A DNA stretch of 64,000 bases, from NCBI RefSeq assembly GCF_029955155.1, contig NZ_JAPNOZ010000007.1, positions 35,679 to 99,678 on the forward strand, in the 5' to 3' direction. A program made the position numbers and the translations under genes. The stretch comes from Psychrobacillus sp. NEAU-3TGS. Lineage in GTDB: Bacteria; Bacillota; Bacilli; Bacillales_A; Planococcaceae. Of this stretch, positions 27,382 through 35,235 are shown one piece after another. Each line of letters starts with the position of its first letter. Within the stretch, counting starts at the first letter, position 1. Below the pieces are notes generated by a model. The model saw nothing but the letters and a program-made list of their open reading frames with translations. It was not told the origin of the DNA and did not search any database.

Positions 27382-28473
27382 ATGAGTGAAGCAAAATTAC
27401 TGTTCGAAGCATTTAAGGAGACTAAATATCAAGTATCAGGACATGGAAAGAGAAATATACAAGTCTTGAAGAGTGCCTTGCAAAACTTAGATAGCAAGCA
27501 GGAAAGTGATATTTATGGTAATGGTCGTATTATCGAAGAATTTCAGAAAAAGATGGCAGAATATCTTGGAAAAGAAAAAGCAGTGTTTTTTCCAAGTGGA
27601 ACAATGGCCCAACAAATCGCATTGCGGATATGGTGTGATGATAAAGGTTTGAAAAAGGTTGCATATCATCCGCTTTGCCATTTAGAAATACATGAGGAAG
27701 ATGGGCTAAAAGAATTGCATCATATCCAGTCTATTTTGTTAGCGAATAAAGATAGATTAATAGAGTTAGAAGATATAGCGAATATGGATGAAGAGGTTGC
27801 TTGTATATTACTTGAATTACCTCAACGGGAGATTGGTGGCCAATTGCCCGATTATGCAACAATAGAAAAAATTTCTACATATTGTCGTGATCAAGGAATT
27901 AGACTACATTTGGATGGAGCAAGACTTTTTGAAATACTACCTTATTATGAAAAAACAGCTGCTGAAGTTTGTAGTCTCTTTGATAGCGTGTATGTATCCT
28001 TTTATAAAGGAATTGGAGGAGTCGCCGGTGCAATTCTTGCAGGTGACAAAGCGTTTACGGACAAATCGAAAATATGGAAAAGACGACATGGTGGAGACCT
28101 AATCAGTTTATATCCATATATCGTCAGTGCTAATTATTATTTCGATGAAAATGAACAGAGGATGAATCAGTTTTACCACGACGCTATAGAACTTGCCCTC
28201 TTTTTCAATTCCTGTGAGTCTGTTTCAACTATCCCACCAGTACCTGTTTCCAATATGTTCCATGTCCATTTTCAAGCATCTTTAGAAAAAGTAGAACCTA
28301 TATTAGCAGAATTATATAAGGAAACAAGTATCGGATTAACAGGCTATTTAAAAGAAATGACACAAAAGTCATGTGGTTTTGAAGTGAATGTTGGAAATCA
28401 GTATGCAATTTTACCAAAAGAAAAATTGAAACGAGTATTTCAATTACTGGATGAAAAACTAAGAAAATCTTAA
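27382..28473 (+). CDS. threonine aldolase / beta-eliminating lyase-like PLP enzyme
   Basis: This 363-residue fold-type I PLP enzyme resembles low-specificity L-threonine aldolases. The motif IYGNGRIIEEFQKKMAEYLG and the phosphate/ring site FPSGTMAQQIAL (about 70-81) are seen. The Asp motif is HLDGARLFE (Asp 178), and the Schiff-base Lys 209 lies in VSFYKGIGGVAGA. The start at 27382 follows GGAG. The sequence is more diverged than GlyA-like LtaE enzymes, so substrate is uncertain, although a threonine-to-glycine plus acetaldehyde reaction is the first guess. Confidence 0.8.
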   Translation: MSEAKLLFEAFKETKYQVSGHGKRNIQVLKSALQNLDSKQESDIYGNGRIIEEFQKKMAEYLGKEKAVFFPSGTMAQQIALRIWCDDKGLKKVAYHPLCHLEIHEEDGLKELHHIQSILLANKDRLIELEDIANMDEEVACILLELPQREIGGQLPDYATIEKISTYCRDQGIRLHLDGARLFEILPYYEKTAAEVCSLFDSVYVSFYKGIGGVAGAILAGDKAFTDKSKIWKRRHGGDLISLYPYIVSANYYFDENEQRMNQFYHDAIELALFFNSCESVSTIPPVPVSNMFHVHFQASLEKVEPILAELYKETSIGLTGYLKEMTQKSCGFEVNVGNQYAILPKEKLKRVFQLLDEKLRKS

Positions 28474-28545
28474 CTTTAACTCTTAATTACACATGAATAA
28501 AAGCTGTCCTAATGCACAAATTATTTGTCATGGAGGTGAAGATAC

Positions 28546-28725
28546 ATGACAAAAGGTAAAAACCCGAGAAAATCACTAGATCGTGAAGAATATGGATTTG
28601 GTTATGATATAAGCCCAGATGATTTAGATGTAAGAGGACAAAACAAAGAAGCAAAGACAGCCAATGATAACGAAAACAAAGCCAAACCTACCAATAAAAA
28701 TAGTCCTTCTAGATTAAATATTTAA
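28546..28725 (+). CDS. small hydrophilic protein (59 aa)
   Basis: A 59-codon frame follows a perfect TGGAGGTGA box. The product begins MTKGKNPRKSLDREEYGFGY and is highly charged and disordered-looking, with an Asn/Lys-rich tail. A terminator follows at once. The composition resembles minor spore proteins, but I cannot place it in a named family. Confidence 0.65.
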   Translation: MTKGKNPRKSLDREEYGFGYDISPDDLDVRGQNKEAKTANDNENKAKPTNKNSPSRLNI

Positions 28726-28733
28726 AAAATAAA

Positions 28734-28763
28734 CGGTGAGAGCAACATGCCCTCACCTTTTTT
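28734..28763 (+). terminator. terminator of the small hydrophilic protein gene
   Basis: CGGTGAGAG and CCTCACC arms are followed by seven T. Confidence 0.75.
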
Positions 28764-28776
28764 TGTTCTTAATTAG

Positions 28777-30042
28777 TTAATTGAAAAGTTTTATGAGTTC
28801 TCTAATACCAAGGAATCCAAACATAATGAGACAGCTAGTAAGTACAGTATTAGGTACCCATTTGTTTCTAAATTCTTTTGCCACTTTCTTCGAATTTAAT
28901 AGGATGAGCAAGGATGCTGCTAAAAATGGCATAAATAAGGATCCTAACGCTCCGTAAAGAATAATAAGTTCAACTGGTTTACCAAAATAAAATAAAATCA
29001 TCGGTGGAAATGTCAACCAGCATAAGAAAAACCGATAGGCAGGATCTTTAGTTGATACTTCACCGTTAACAGCTGTTTTCTTTTTACGTACTGTTTTAAC
29101 AAAGTCAGCAAAAAGATAAGGAACACCATTCCAAACACCAATCAGTGATGAATAGGCAGCAGACCAGAAAGCAACTAAGAACATCCATTTCATTGGAGTA
29201 CCAAACTCTGCCCCTAGCATATGCGCTAACTTTATTAATCCTTCGTCATCTCGTATACTAACTCCAGAACCTGCTAAAAATTGGGCACCAATAATTAGCC
29301 CGGCAAATGTGAATAGTCCAGTCAACAAATACGCAATTTTTGAATCTGTGCGCATTCCAGAAATCCACTGTTTGCCACTCCATCCTTTTTCTTTTAACCA
29401 ATAACCATAGGATGCCATTGTAATTGTCCCTCCAACACCACCTACTAATCCAAGCATAAGGAAGAAGGAACCTTGAGGTACGCGCGGTACTAAACCGTAT
29501 GAAAATTCACCGAAACTTGGCAAAAATAAAGCGGCAGTACCGATAATCGTCACAAACATAACACCTATTAATACAGTCATTACTTTTTCGAATAATAAAT
29601 AACGGCCAAACCAAACTAATATAAATCCAACAACCCCATGAATGATAGCCCATGCCCAAACTGGCATGATTGGGAACATAGCATGCATCGCCATACCTGA
29701 TGTGGAGGCGGCAGCAGCTCCGTATACAAATCCCCAAATTATTGAATAGACTCCGAAATAACCAGTAGCCCATTTGCCGAGTTGATGCCAACCTTGTAAC
29801 ATCGTTTCCCCGGTCGCTAAGTATAATCTTCCAACCCCTTCATTTAGAAAATACTTTAAAACAGATCCAATGATAATTGCCCAAACGAATGTCATTCCAA
29901 ATTGTGTCCCAATTACGAGCGAAGTGACTAAATCCGCTGTTCCTGCACCAGTTGCTGCTACAACGATCCCCGGACCGATACTTTTTAGCTTTTCCCCAAA
30001 GGTTTGTGGTGGAAGCAATTGTTGATTAATTTCTAATGTCAT
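28777..30042 (-). CDS. Nramp-related transporter lacking the usual metal motifs
   Basis: This 421-residue membrane protein has about eleven helices and overall Nramp/APC-fold similarity (GPGIVVAATGAG start, glycine-rich helix 6). In true Mn/Fe transporters helix 1 carries DPGN and helix 6 MPH. Here helix 1 reads GAGTADLV and helix 6 reads TITMASYGYW, so both metal-coordinating motifs are missing. It may transport Mg, another ion or an organic substrate. It is divergent from a patatin gene, with a palindrome between them. Confidence 0.8.
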   Translation of the reverse strand: MTLEINQQLLPPQTFGEKLKSIGPGIVVAATGAGTADLVTSLVIGTQFGMTFVWAIIIGSVLKYFLNEGVGRLYLATGETMLQGWHQLGKWATGYFGVYSIIWGFVYGAAAASTSGMAMHAMFPIMPVWAWAIIHGVVGFILVWFGRYLLFEKVMTVLIGVMFVTIIGTAALFLPSFGEFSYGLVPRVPQGSFFLMLGLVGGVGGTITMASYGYWLKEKGWSGKQWISGMRTDSKIAYLLTGLFTFAGLIIGAQFLAGSGVSIRDDEGLIKLAHMLGAEFGTPMKWMFLVAFWSAAYSSLIGVWNGVPYLFADFVKTVRKKKTAVNGEVSTKDPAYRFFLCWLTFPPMILFYFGKPVELIILYGALGSLFMPFLAASLLILLNSKKVAKEFRNKWVPNTVLTSCLIMFGFLGIRELIKLFN

Positions 30043-30140
30043 ATTATATCCCCTTTGTTCTTAGAAATGATAATTACTGTAACCCCTTACATTTATGTAC
30101 GCATAGTGTACAATGGTACGTATTTTGTATTTTGTTTAAT

Positions 30141-30163
30141 TATAACGAGAAATATTCGTTATA
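30141..30163. promoter_or_regulatory. palindromic operator candidate between Nramp-like and patatin genes
   Basis: TATAACGA and TCGTTATA form a perfect 8-bp inverted repeat with a 7-bp spacer. A single half-site TATAACGA recurs about 105 bp downstream, shortly before the patatin start. Confidence 0.45.
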
Positions 30164-30279
30164 GCAACATGAAAATCTGACATATTAGAATAATAGGTAA
30201 ATAAATGTCGGATATTGTTCTAATTCCTCTCCTTTTTTCTTACATTGTTATAACGACATGAAAAGGGAGTAGGTCATGT

Positions 30280-31152
30280 ATGTTAATAGACGGGGTATTT
30301 TCGGGTGGGGGAATGAAAGGTATAGCGTTAGTAGGAGCTTTTCAAATATTAGAAGAAAAGGGATATGAATTTAAACGAGTAGCTGGAACGAGTGCCGGTG
30401 CAATTTTGGCGTGTTTTATAGCTGCGGGATACACGGGAAAGGAAATTGAAGAAATAATGGTAGAGCAAGACTTTGTATCTCTACTAGATCCACGTAAAAC
30501 TGTTATTCCTATCCCATTTATGAAGTGGTTGAATTTGTATTGGGGGTTAGGTTTATACCAAGGTAAGGCTTTAGAAAATTGGTTTCTGGAAAAATTAGCT
30601 GCAAAAGGAGTTTACTCCTTTTCTGATTTACCGCCAGGATCTTTGAAACTTGTAGCATCGGATTTAACGAATGGGAAAATGATGGTACTCCCCGATGATT
30701 TGGAGAAGTATGGTGTATCTCCAGATAGCTTTCCTGTTGCTAGAGCTTTACGTATGAGTTGTGGAATTCCGTTTTTCTTTGAGCCAGTTAAAATGAGAGT
30801 AGGATCTGGAGACACAATTGTTGTAGATGGAGGAGTATTAAGTAATTTCCCAATGTGGATTTTTGATAATGGAAACAAAGAGCGTCCAATCGTTGGCTTG
30901 AAGCTAAGTAGTAGCTCAGAGGAGATGCAACCACATAAGATTAAGAATGGTTTGCAGTTATTCGAAGCGCTTTTTTCCACGATGAAAAATGCACATGATG
31001 AAAGATATATCTCTCGCAAGCTTGAGAAGAATGTTGTTTTTATCCCGGTTGATGAATATAGCGCTACACAGTTTGATTTAGATAGAGAGATGAAGTCAAA
31101 GCTATTAGAAAAGGGGAGAAATCGAGCGACACAATTTTTGAAAATGTGGTGA
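30280..31152 (+). CDS. patatin-like phospholipase
   Basis: This 290-residue lipid acyl hydrolase has a Ser-Asp dyad. The oxyanion loop GGGMKG is at 9-14, the nucleophile elbow GTSAG at 36-40 (Ser 38), and the catalytic Asp 183 lies in VVDGGVLSNFP. No signal peptide is present, so it acts in the cytoplasm or at the inner membrane face. It is similar to Bacillus YqhO. Likely monocistronic. Confidence 0.9.
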   Translation: MLIDGVFSGGGMKGIALVGAFQILEEKGYEFKRVAGTSAGAILACFIAAGYTGKEIEEIMVEQDFVSLLDPRKTVIPIPFMKWLNLYWGLGLYQGKALENWFLEKLAAKGVYSFSDLPPGSLKLVASDLTNGKMMVLPDDLEKYGVSPDSFPVARALRMSCGIPFFFEPVKMRVGSGDTIVVDGGVLSNFPMWIFDNGNKERPIVGLKLSSSSEEMQPHKIKNGLQLFEALFSTMKNAHDERYISRKLEKNVVFIPVDEYSATQFDLDREMKSKLLEKGRNRATQFLKMW

Positions 31153-31292
31153 TTCGTTTTTATTCATGCTTTATGAAATTAAAAGATATATAGAATAAGA
31201 TTATTTAGTCATTGAAACGAACGCATTAGGTTATTAGAACCTCATGCGTATTATAGGGATAATGCGTCGTCAAGATACTAAGATGTCCGCCA

Positions 31293-31419
31293 TGATTTCC
31301 GCTCCAGGCGGACGCTTTCCGTGGGGCGAGCGGTGAGCCTCCTCCTCCACTAACGCTACGTGCGGGGTCTCACCTGTCTCGCTAATCCCACAGGAGTCGC
31401 CACCTTGCGCTTCAATCAA
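31293..31419. repeat. GC-rich palindromic intergenic repeat, copy D
   Basis: Inverted with respect to copy A. It starts TGATTTCCGCTCCAGGCGGA and ends CCACCTTGCGCTTCAATCA. Its left flank is the reverse complement of the right flank of copy C. Confidence 0.75.
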
Positions 31420-31653
31420 TAGAACTTGCTAACTAATATCTGCCTTGCAGTTTCTTATTTAGAATTATTTTATATACTGTATAAATTACAAGGAAGGTTG
31501 TTATTAGCCATTCAAGCAATGATAGTTTCCAATAAATGATACCAAACGCTAGATAGTATATCTTATTCCACTAATCAAAGGTTTTTAGCTATAGAAAATG
31601 CAACATAGTACTAGAACTAGTGCATCATTTCTTAGTAATTAGCAAATTCTACT

Positions 31654-31692
31654 GGATTTGTAGCGAAAGCGTCCACCCTGTAGCGAAAATCC
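31654..31692. repeat. internally deleted repeat, copy E
   Basis: It starts GGATTTGTAGCGAAAG and ends CGTCCACCCTGTAGCG followed by AAAATCC. Compared with copy C, everything between the two GCGAAAG/GCGGAAAG direct repeats is missing, while the conserved flank remains. The rest of 31153-31894 holds no gene. Confidence 0.65.
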
Positions 31693-31894
31693 CAGCGGAC
31701 ACTTAATAGCTCTGTCTTATAACGCATTATCTCTACACTCCATAGTTATCCTCAATATATGCGGTATTCCTTTATCATTTCCACAGGTCGCACCGATTAG
31801 AAACAGGATTTTTCCCTTTATGTTACTGAAGGATTAATTTACATCAGAAAAGGAATAATAAAAGGGAAAGTCATTATAAAGGAGAGATTAATTC

Positions 31895-32314
31895 ATGGCA
31901 AAAGATGCGAAAGAGCTGGCACAACAAATCTTAAAGGATAGTTTAATTGGTACGATGGCAACGATTGAACAAAACAAACCGCATTCCCGTTATATGACCT
32001 TTTTTAACGATGATTTCTTTCTTTACACAGCGACAAGTAAAAAGACGCATAAAGTAGAGGAGCTTCAAAAGAATCCAAACACTCATATTCTTTTAGGATA
32101 CGATGGAAAAGGATTAGGCGATGCTTTCTTAGAAATTGAAGGAACAGTTGAAGAACATGATGATGAGAGTATGAAGAAAAAGGTATGGAATAAGGCATTA
32201 GAAGGTTGGTTTAACGGTCCAGAAGATCCAAATCTCATCATTTTAAAAATTACCCCTACACAAATCCGAGTGATGAATACTAAAGGGGAAGAACCACAAG
32301 TAGTAGAAATTTAG
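31895..32314 (+). CDS. pyridoxamine 5'-phosphate oxidase-fold protein (general stress protein 26-like)
   Basis: This 139-residue split-barrel flavin-binding-fold protein is of the YdaG/general stress protein 26 type. The N-terminal segment LIGTMATIEQNKPHSRYMTF and the strand LYTATSKKTHKVEEL are typical of the FMN-binding barrel. AAGGAGAG precedes the ATG. These proteins bind FMN or FAD and are often induced by stress. The actual reaction is unknown. A strong terminator follows. Confidence 0.85.
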   Translation: MAKDAKELAQQILKDSLIGTMATIEQNKPHSRYMTFFNDDFFLYTATSKKTHKVEELQKNPNTHILLGYDGKGLGDAFLEIEGTVEEHDDESMKKKVWNKALEGWFNGPEDPNLIILKITPTQIRVMNTKGEEPQVVEI

Positions 32315-32328
32315 AATTCAACCATTTC

Positions 32329-32376
32329 AATTCAAGCATCCCCCTTCCGTTTAAAGGAAGGGGCTGCTTGAATTGT
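32329..32376. terminator. bidirectional terminator
   Basis: AATTCAAGCA-CCCCCTTCC and GGAAGGGG-TGCTTGAATT form a long interrupted stem between the converging genes at 31895 and 32385. Confidence 0.8.
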
Positions 32377-32384
32377 ATATGACG

Positions 32385-33329
32385 TTATTCCAACCTGCAT
32401 TTCAATTCACTGTGTTTGATCTGATCAGTCTCTATTTGAATTGTTGCATGCTCGATGTGGAATTTCTCTTTTAATATATCAATGGCTTGTTGTAAAATAT
32501 GTTGGCTATTCCTTTCCTCATCAATAACAATATGACAGCTTAATGAATCTAACCCAGAAGTAATCGTCCATATATGGAGGTCATGGACATGATTAACGCC
32601 TTCGATTTTTTCTAATTCAGCCTTTACTTCGGTTTGATCGATCGAGATTGGCGTTCCTTCCATCAAGATATGAACAGAATGCTTAATAATTCCCCAAGCA
32701 CTTCGCAATATTAATAAAGCAACGAGAACGGAAATAATAGGATCGGCGATAAACCAATCAAATAATAGCATGAAGATTCCTGCTATAATTGCACCGATAG
32801 ATCCTAAAGCGTCTCCAAGTACATGCAAATAAGCACCACGTAAATTTACATTATTTTTTACATCGCCTTTACGCATTAATGCCCAGGCGCTCAATAAATT
32901 TGCGAACAAACCGATTGCAGCAATCAGCATCATCGTGCCGCTTGCAACTGCTTGAGGTTCGACAAATCGACCAAATGCTTCCCAAACGATAAATCCGGCA
33001 ATAATAAATAACGTAATACCATTAAATAGTGCGGCTAATATTTCAAAGCGATAACCCCCAAATGTTTTCTGAGGAGAAGGAGCTCTTGAAGCAAACCAGA
33101 TGGCTATCAGGCTTAAAAGCAAAGCGCTTGCATCACTTAACATGTGTCCGGAATCAGATAACAGAGCTAAGCTATTTGTAAATAAGCCTCCAAAGAACTC
33201 TAAAAACATAATTCCGGTCGTAATAAGTAAAGCAATTAGCAACCCTTTTTTATTTCCTTCCCGAGACTCCTCAAAATGGTGATGTGAGTGGCCGTGGTGG
33301 TCGTGACCATGATGATGATGGTGACCCAT
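32385..33329 (-). CDS. czcD: cation diffusion facilitator (CzcD-like Zn/Cd efflux)
   Basis: This 314-residue CDF transporter exports Zn and similar divalent cations in exchange for protons or potassium. The N-terminus is a His-rich tail (HHHHHGHDHHGHSHHH). Six helices follow, with the metal-site motifs SDSGHMLSDA (helix 2) and HVLGDALGSIG (helix 5), then a cytoplasmic ferredoxin-like domain. The ATG at 33329 has AAGGAGG before it. It lies directly downstream of the ArsR-type regulator gene, whose 3' end it nearly abuts. Confidence 0.94.
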   Translation of the reverse strand: MGHHHHHGHDHHGHSHHHFEESREGNKKGLLIALLITTGIMFLEFFGGLFTNSLALLSDSGHMLSDASALLLSLIAIWFASRAPSPQKTFGGYRFEILAALFNGITLFIIAGFIVWEAFGRFVEPQAVASGTMMLIAAIGLFANLLSAWALMRKGDVKNNVNLRGAYLHVLGDALGSIGAIIAGIFMLLFDWFIADPIISVLVALLILRSAWGIIKHSVHILMEGTPISIDQTEVKAELEKIEGVNHVHDLHIWTITSGLDSLSCHIVIDEERNSQHILQQAIDILKEKFHIEHATIQIETDQIKHSELKCRLE

Positions 33330-33342
33330 AAAATTTTCCTCC

Positions 33343-33651
33343 TTATTTACACTCAATATGCGAAATGACTTGATTTAAAATAGTAATCACATGTTCGTCG
33401 TCGTACGTGTAGTAAAAAGTGTTTCCGTCCCGTCTGTATTTAACGAGTCGTAAGTTTCTAAGTAAGCTGAGTTGGTGGGATACAGCGGATTGTGTCATAT
33501 TCAACACTTCCGTAATATGACTTACTGAACATTCTTCTTGAGATAGCAAATATAATATTTTTATACGAGTTGGATCGGCTAGTGCCTTAAAAATACGAGA
33601 AGCGTCCTCAACCGTATTTGAAGATAAAAATGCATGCTCTTGTTGTTCCAT
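33343..33651 (-). CDS. czrA: ArsR-family metal-responsive repressor (CzrA-like)
   Basis: This 102-residue winged-helix repressor resembles CzrA/SmtB. The recognition helix is TQSAVSHQLSLLRN. The alpha-5 metal site, D-x-H...H-x2-H in CzrA, is seen as DDEH (Asp 85, His 87) and His 98, but the last His is Cys 101. It should repress the downstream CDF gene until Zn (or Co) binds. A 13-bp perfect palindrome lies upstream. Confidence 0.93.
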   Translation of the reverse strand: MEQQEHAFLSSNTVEDASRIFKALADPTRIKILYLLSQEECSVSHITEVLNMTQSAVSHQLSLLRNLRLVKYRRDGNTFYYTYDDEHVITILNQVISHIECK

Positions 33652-33671
33652 AATAAATCCTCTTTTCCATC

Positions 33672-33705
33672 ATAATGTATATGAACATATGCTCATATAC
33701 ATTAT
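33672..33705. promoter_or_regulatory. operator of the CzrA-type repressor
   Basis: ATAATGTATATGA and TCATATACATTAT form a perfect 13-bp inverted repeat with an 8-bp centre, immediately upstream of czrA. The core matches the ATATGAN-type operators of CzrA/SmtB proteins. Confidence 0.85.
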
Positions 33706-33739
33706 ACGCAATAAGTAGCCGGATGGTCAATTCAAAAAA

Positions 33740-33768
33740 TTGACTCGAAGGCATCCAGAGCTTATAAT
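33740..33768 (+). promoter_or_regulatory. near-consensus sigma-A promoter before the Mn riboswitch
   Basis: TTGACT (33740-33745) and TATAAT (33763-33768) are spaced by exactly 17 nt. The expected start, near 33775, is about 20 nt before the riboswitch. Confidence 0.85.
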
Positions 33769-33794
33769 TAGCCTACAAAATTAATAATTTAGCT

Positions 33795-33890
33795 TCCGTT
33801 AAGGGGAGTAGCTATACAGCAAAGTCGTCAATACAGGATTTATCTCCTCGGCTTTGTTGGCAACGATTGTTGTTTGCGAGACCTTACCAA
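33795..33890 (+). ncRNA. yybP-ykoY (manganese) riboswitch
   Basis: The conserved parts of this class are all present in order: AAGGGGAGTAGC (33801-33812), GTCGTCAATAC (33824-33834), the GGCTTTGTTGGCAA stem (33850-33863) and GCGAGACCTT (33876-33885), which closes P1 with the start. The aptamer binds Mn(II) and usually switches on MntP, YkoY/TerC or other efflux genes. No such gene lies downstream; the next gene is a kinase-like gene 430 nt away. Confidence 0.85.
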
Positions 33891-33916
33891 TTATTTGGTG
33901 ATGTCTCTTTTCTATT

Positions 33917-33957
33917 AAAAGACGATGGACCAGATCTTGGTTTATCGTCTTTTTTAT
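33917..33957 (+). terminator. expression-platform terminator of the Mn riboswitch
   Basis: AAAAGACGAT and ATCGTCTTTT arms flank a second GACCA/TGGT stem, followed by TTTTTT. It lies 27 nt after the aptamer. Confidence 0.8.
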
Positions 33958-34326
33958 TGGTTAGGAAAATATTGCTGATTTCGAGATGTGGGTAACTTAT
34001 ATGACATAAGAATAGTGCGCGACATTTCTTACTGTATTCACTACAAGCATTCGCACTAGGGCAAAAAGCATCCGTTTGATTGGTTTTGTGGTGGTTAGAG
34101 AGGAGTTTGTCGCGTTTACGGTATGTTCTGTCTCGTTAAACCATTTATCGGATCAGTTGGAATAGCAACCCTATTATTTTCTCACTGTAGGGCAGAAATT
34201 TTAGCGAACACTTCAATCGCACGCTACCGCCCAGCATCCCTATTATGTACGGTATTCCATTTATCTTGTGGCAGAGACAAACACTTTAGTGCTTTTGTAC
34301 TTTTCTATTATATTGGAGGTCAAATT
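33957..34326. repeat. degenerate intergenic repeat flanks between riboswitch and kinase-like gene
   Basis: The left part (GTTAGGAAAATATT...ATGTGGGTAACT) matches the flank seen at 15.5 and 46.6 kb. The right part (ATCCCTATTATGTACGGTATTCCATTTA) matches the right flank of copy G at 47.26 kb. The GC-rich core is absent. No protein gene is visible here. Confidence 0.55.
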
Positions 34327-34935
34327 GTGAATACTTATGAAGCACTTGCAAGTACAGTTATTATTAGCAAGGAGAATCGTCTGCTTAGATATGATGATTC
34401 TTTACAACTAATTGGTACAGGAAGAAGTGCATTTGTTTTTAAAATAAAAACAACAGATAAAGCAATGAAAATATTTTTCCCTAGATTTACACATCTTGCA
34501 AAAGAAGAGGGGGAGATCTATAAAATACTTCAAGGAGTCTCTTATTATCCATCCATTTATTTTTCTGGAGTAAATCATATAGTTATGGACTTTATAGATG
34601 GGCACACTCTATTTGAATGTATAACCTATGGAGAGGAAATAACGGTGGGGCATATAAAGGAAATCGATTATGCATTATCATTAGCCTCAGCCCGAGGACT
34701 AAACCCTTCTGATATTCACTTGCGAAATATTTTTATCACCTCCAATGGAGAGATAAAAATAATAGATGTTGCACGTTTTAGACAAGCAAAGGATTGTGTT
34801 CAGTGGTATTTTTTAAAAAAAGCGTATCAAAGATATTATGTTAAAGCTTATTTTCCAAAGAAAATTTCAGCTTTTATCCTAAATACCATAGCCTACCTGT
34901 ATAAAAAAGGGCTAATACCATTTTATAGGGAATAA
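34327..34935 (+). CDS. small protein-kinase-like protein (YrzF/YbdM type)
   Basis: This 202-residue protein starts with GTG after GGAGG; the open frame continues upstream only through repeat DNA. It has kinase-like parts: a glycine loop GTGRSAFVFKIK (about 36-47), Lys in AMKIFF, a hinge-like MDFIDGHTL, a degenerate catalytic loop NPSDIHLRNIF and IIDVARF in place of DFG. The fold is that of Rio/YrzF-type kinases, but the canonical HRD and DFG are altered. It may be an active atypical kinase or a pseudokinase. Confidence 0.7.
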   Translation: MNTYEALASTVIISKENRLLRYDDSLQLIGTGRSAFVFKIKTTDKAMKIFFPRFTHLAKEEGEIYKILQGVSYYPSIYFSGVNHIVMDFIDGHTLFECITYGEEITVGHIKEIDYALSLASARGLNPSDIHLRNIFITSNGEIKIIDVARFRQAKDCVQWYFLKKAYQRYYVKAYFPKKISAFILNTIAYLYKKGLIPFYRE

Positions 34936-34958
34936 AAAAATGGATGTAAGTAGAAAAG

Positions 34959-34990
34959 TAAAAAAGCCTTCGAAAAGGCTTTTCTACTTT
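34959..34990. terminator. bidirectional terminator
   Basis: AAAAAGCCTT and AAGGCTTTT arms lie between the converging kinase-like and small YfhD-like genes. Confidence 0.75.
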
Positions 34991-35139
34991 CTTTTTTTCT
35001 TCGAATGATTTTCTCGAAGCTCTGCAAACTCCGCTGCAAATTCTTCTTGCACATTATTTGGGTTTATTTTTTGATTTTTAGGTGTTTGAGGAAGCGTGTC
35101 TTTGTTCTTACTTTTACCTTGCTTATTGTCTCTACCGAT
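34984..35139 (-). CDS. small YfhD-like protein with apparent ATC start
   Basis: The frame encodes a hydrophilic protein of about 51 residues (GRDNKQGKSKNKDTLPQTPK and FAAEFAELRENHSKKKRK at the end), similar in style to YfhD-type Bacillales proteins. AAGGAG sits 7 nt before an ATC codon where an ATG is expected. The next in-frame ATG upstream (35202) has no RBS. Either ATC is used, the codon is mutated, or the base is wrong. Confidence 0.6.
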   Translation of the reverse strand: MGRDNKQGKSKNKDTLPQTPKNQKINPNNVQEEFAAEFAELRENHSKKKRK

Positions 35140-35202
35140 GTTAATTCTCCTTTCTATGTTTTGTTCTATCTTAATATGGCGCGAAACAGTTATTTTAGTC
35201 AT

Positions 35203-35232
35203 AAAAAAGCACTGAGAATAATTTCTCAGTGC
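35203..35232 (-). terminator. terminator downstream of the frameshifted gene
   Basis: GCACTGAGAA and TTTCTCAGTGC arms on the minus strand are followed by TTTTTTA, just past the stop at 35236. Confidence 0.75.
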
Positions 35233-35235
35233 AAT

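Noticed and set aside
34123..34326. N-terminal extension of the kinase-like frame upstream of 34327
   Set aside because: It is encoded by degenerate intergenic repeat DNA and lacks an RBS; GTG 34327 has a proper GGAGG.
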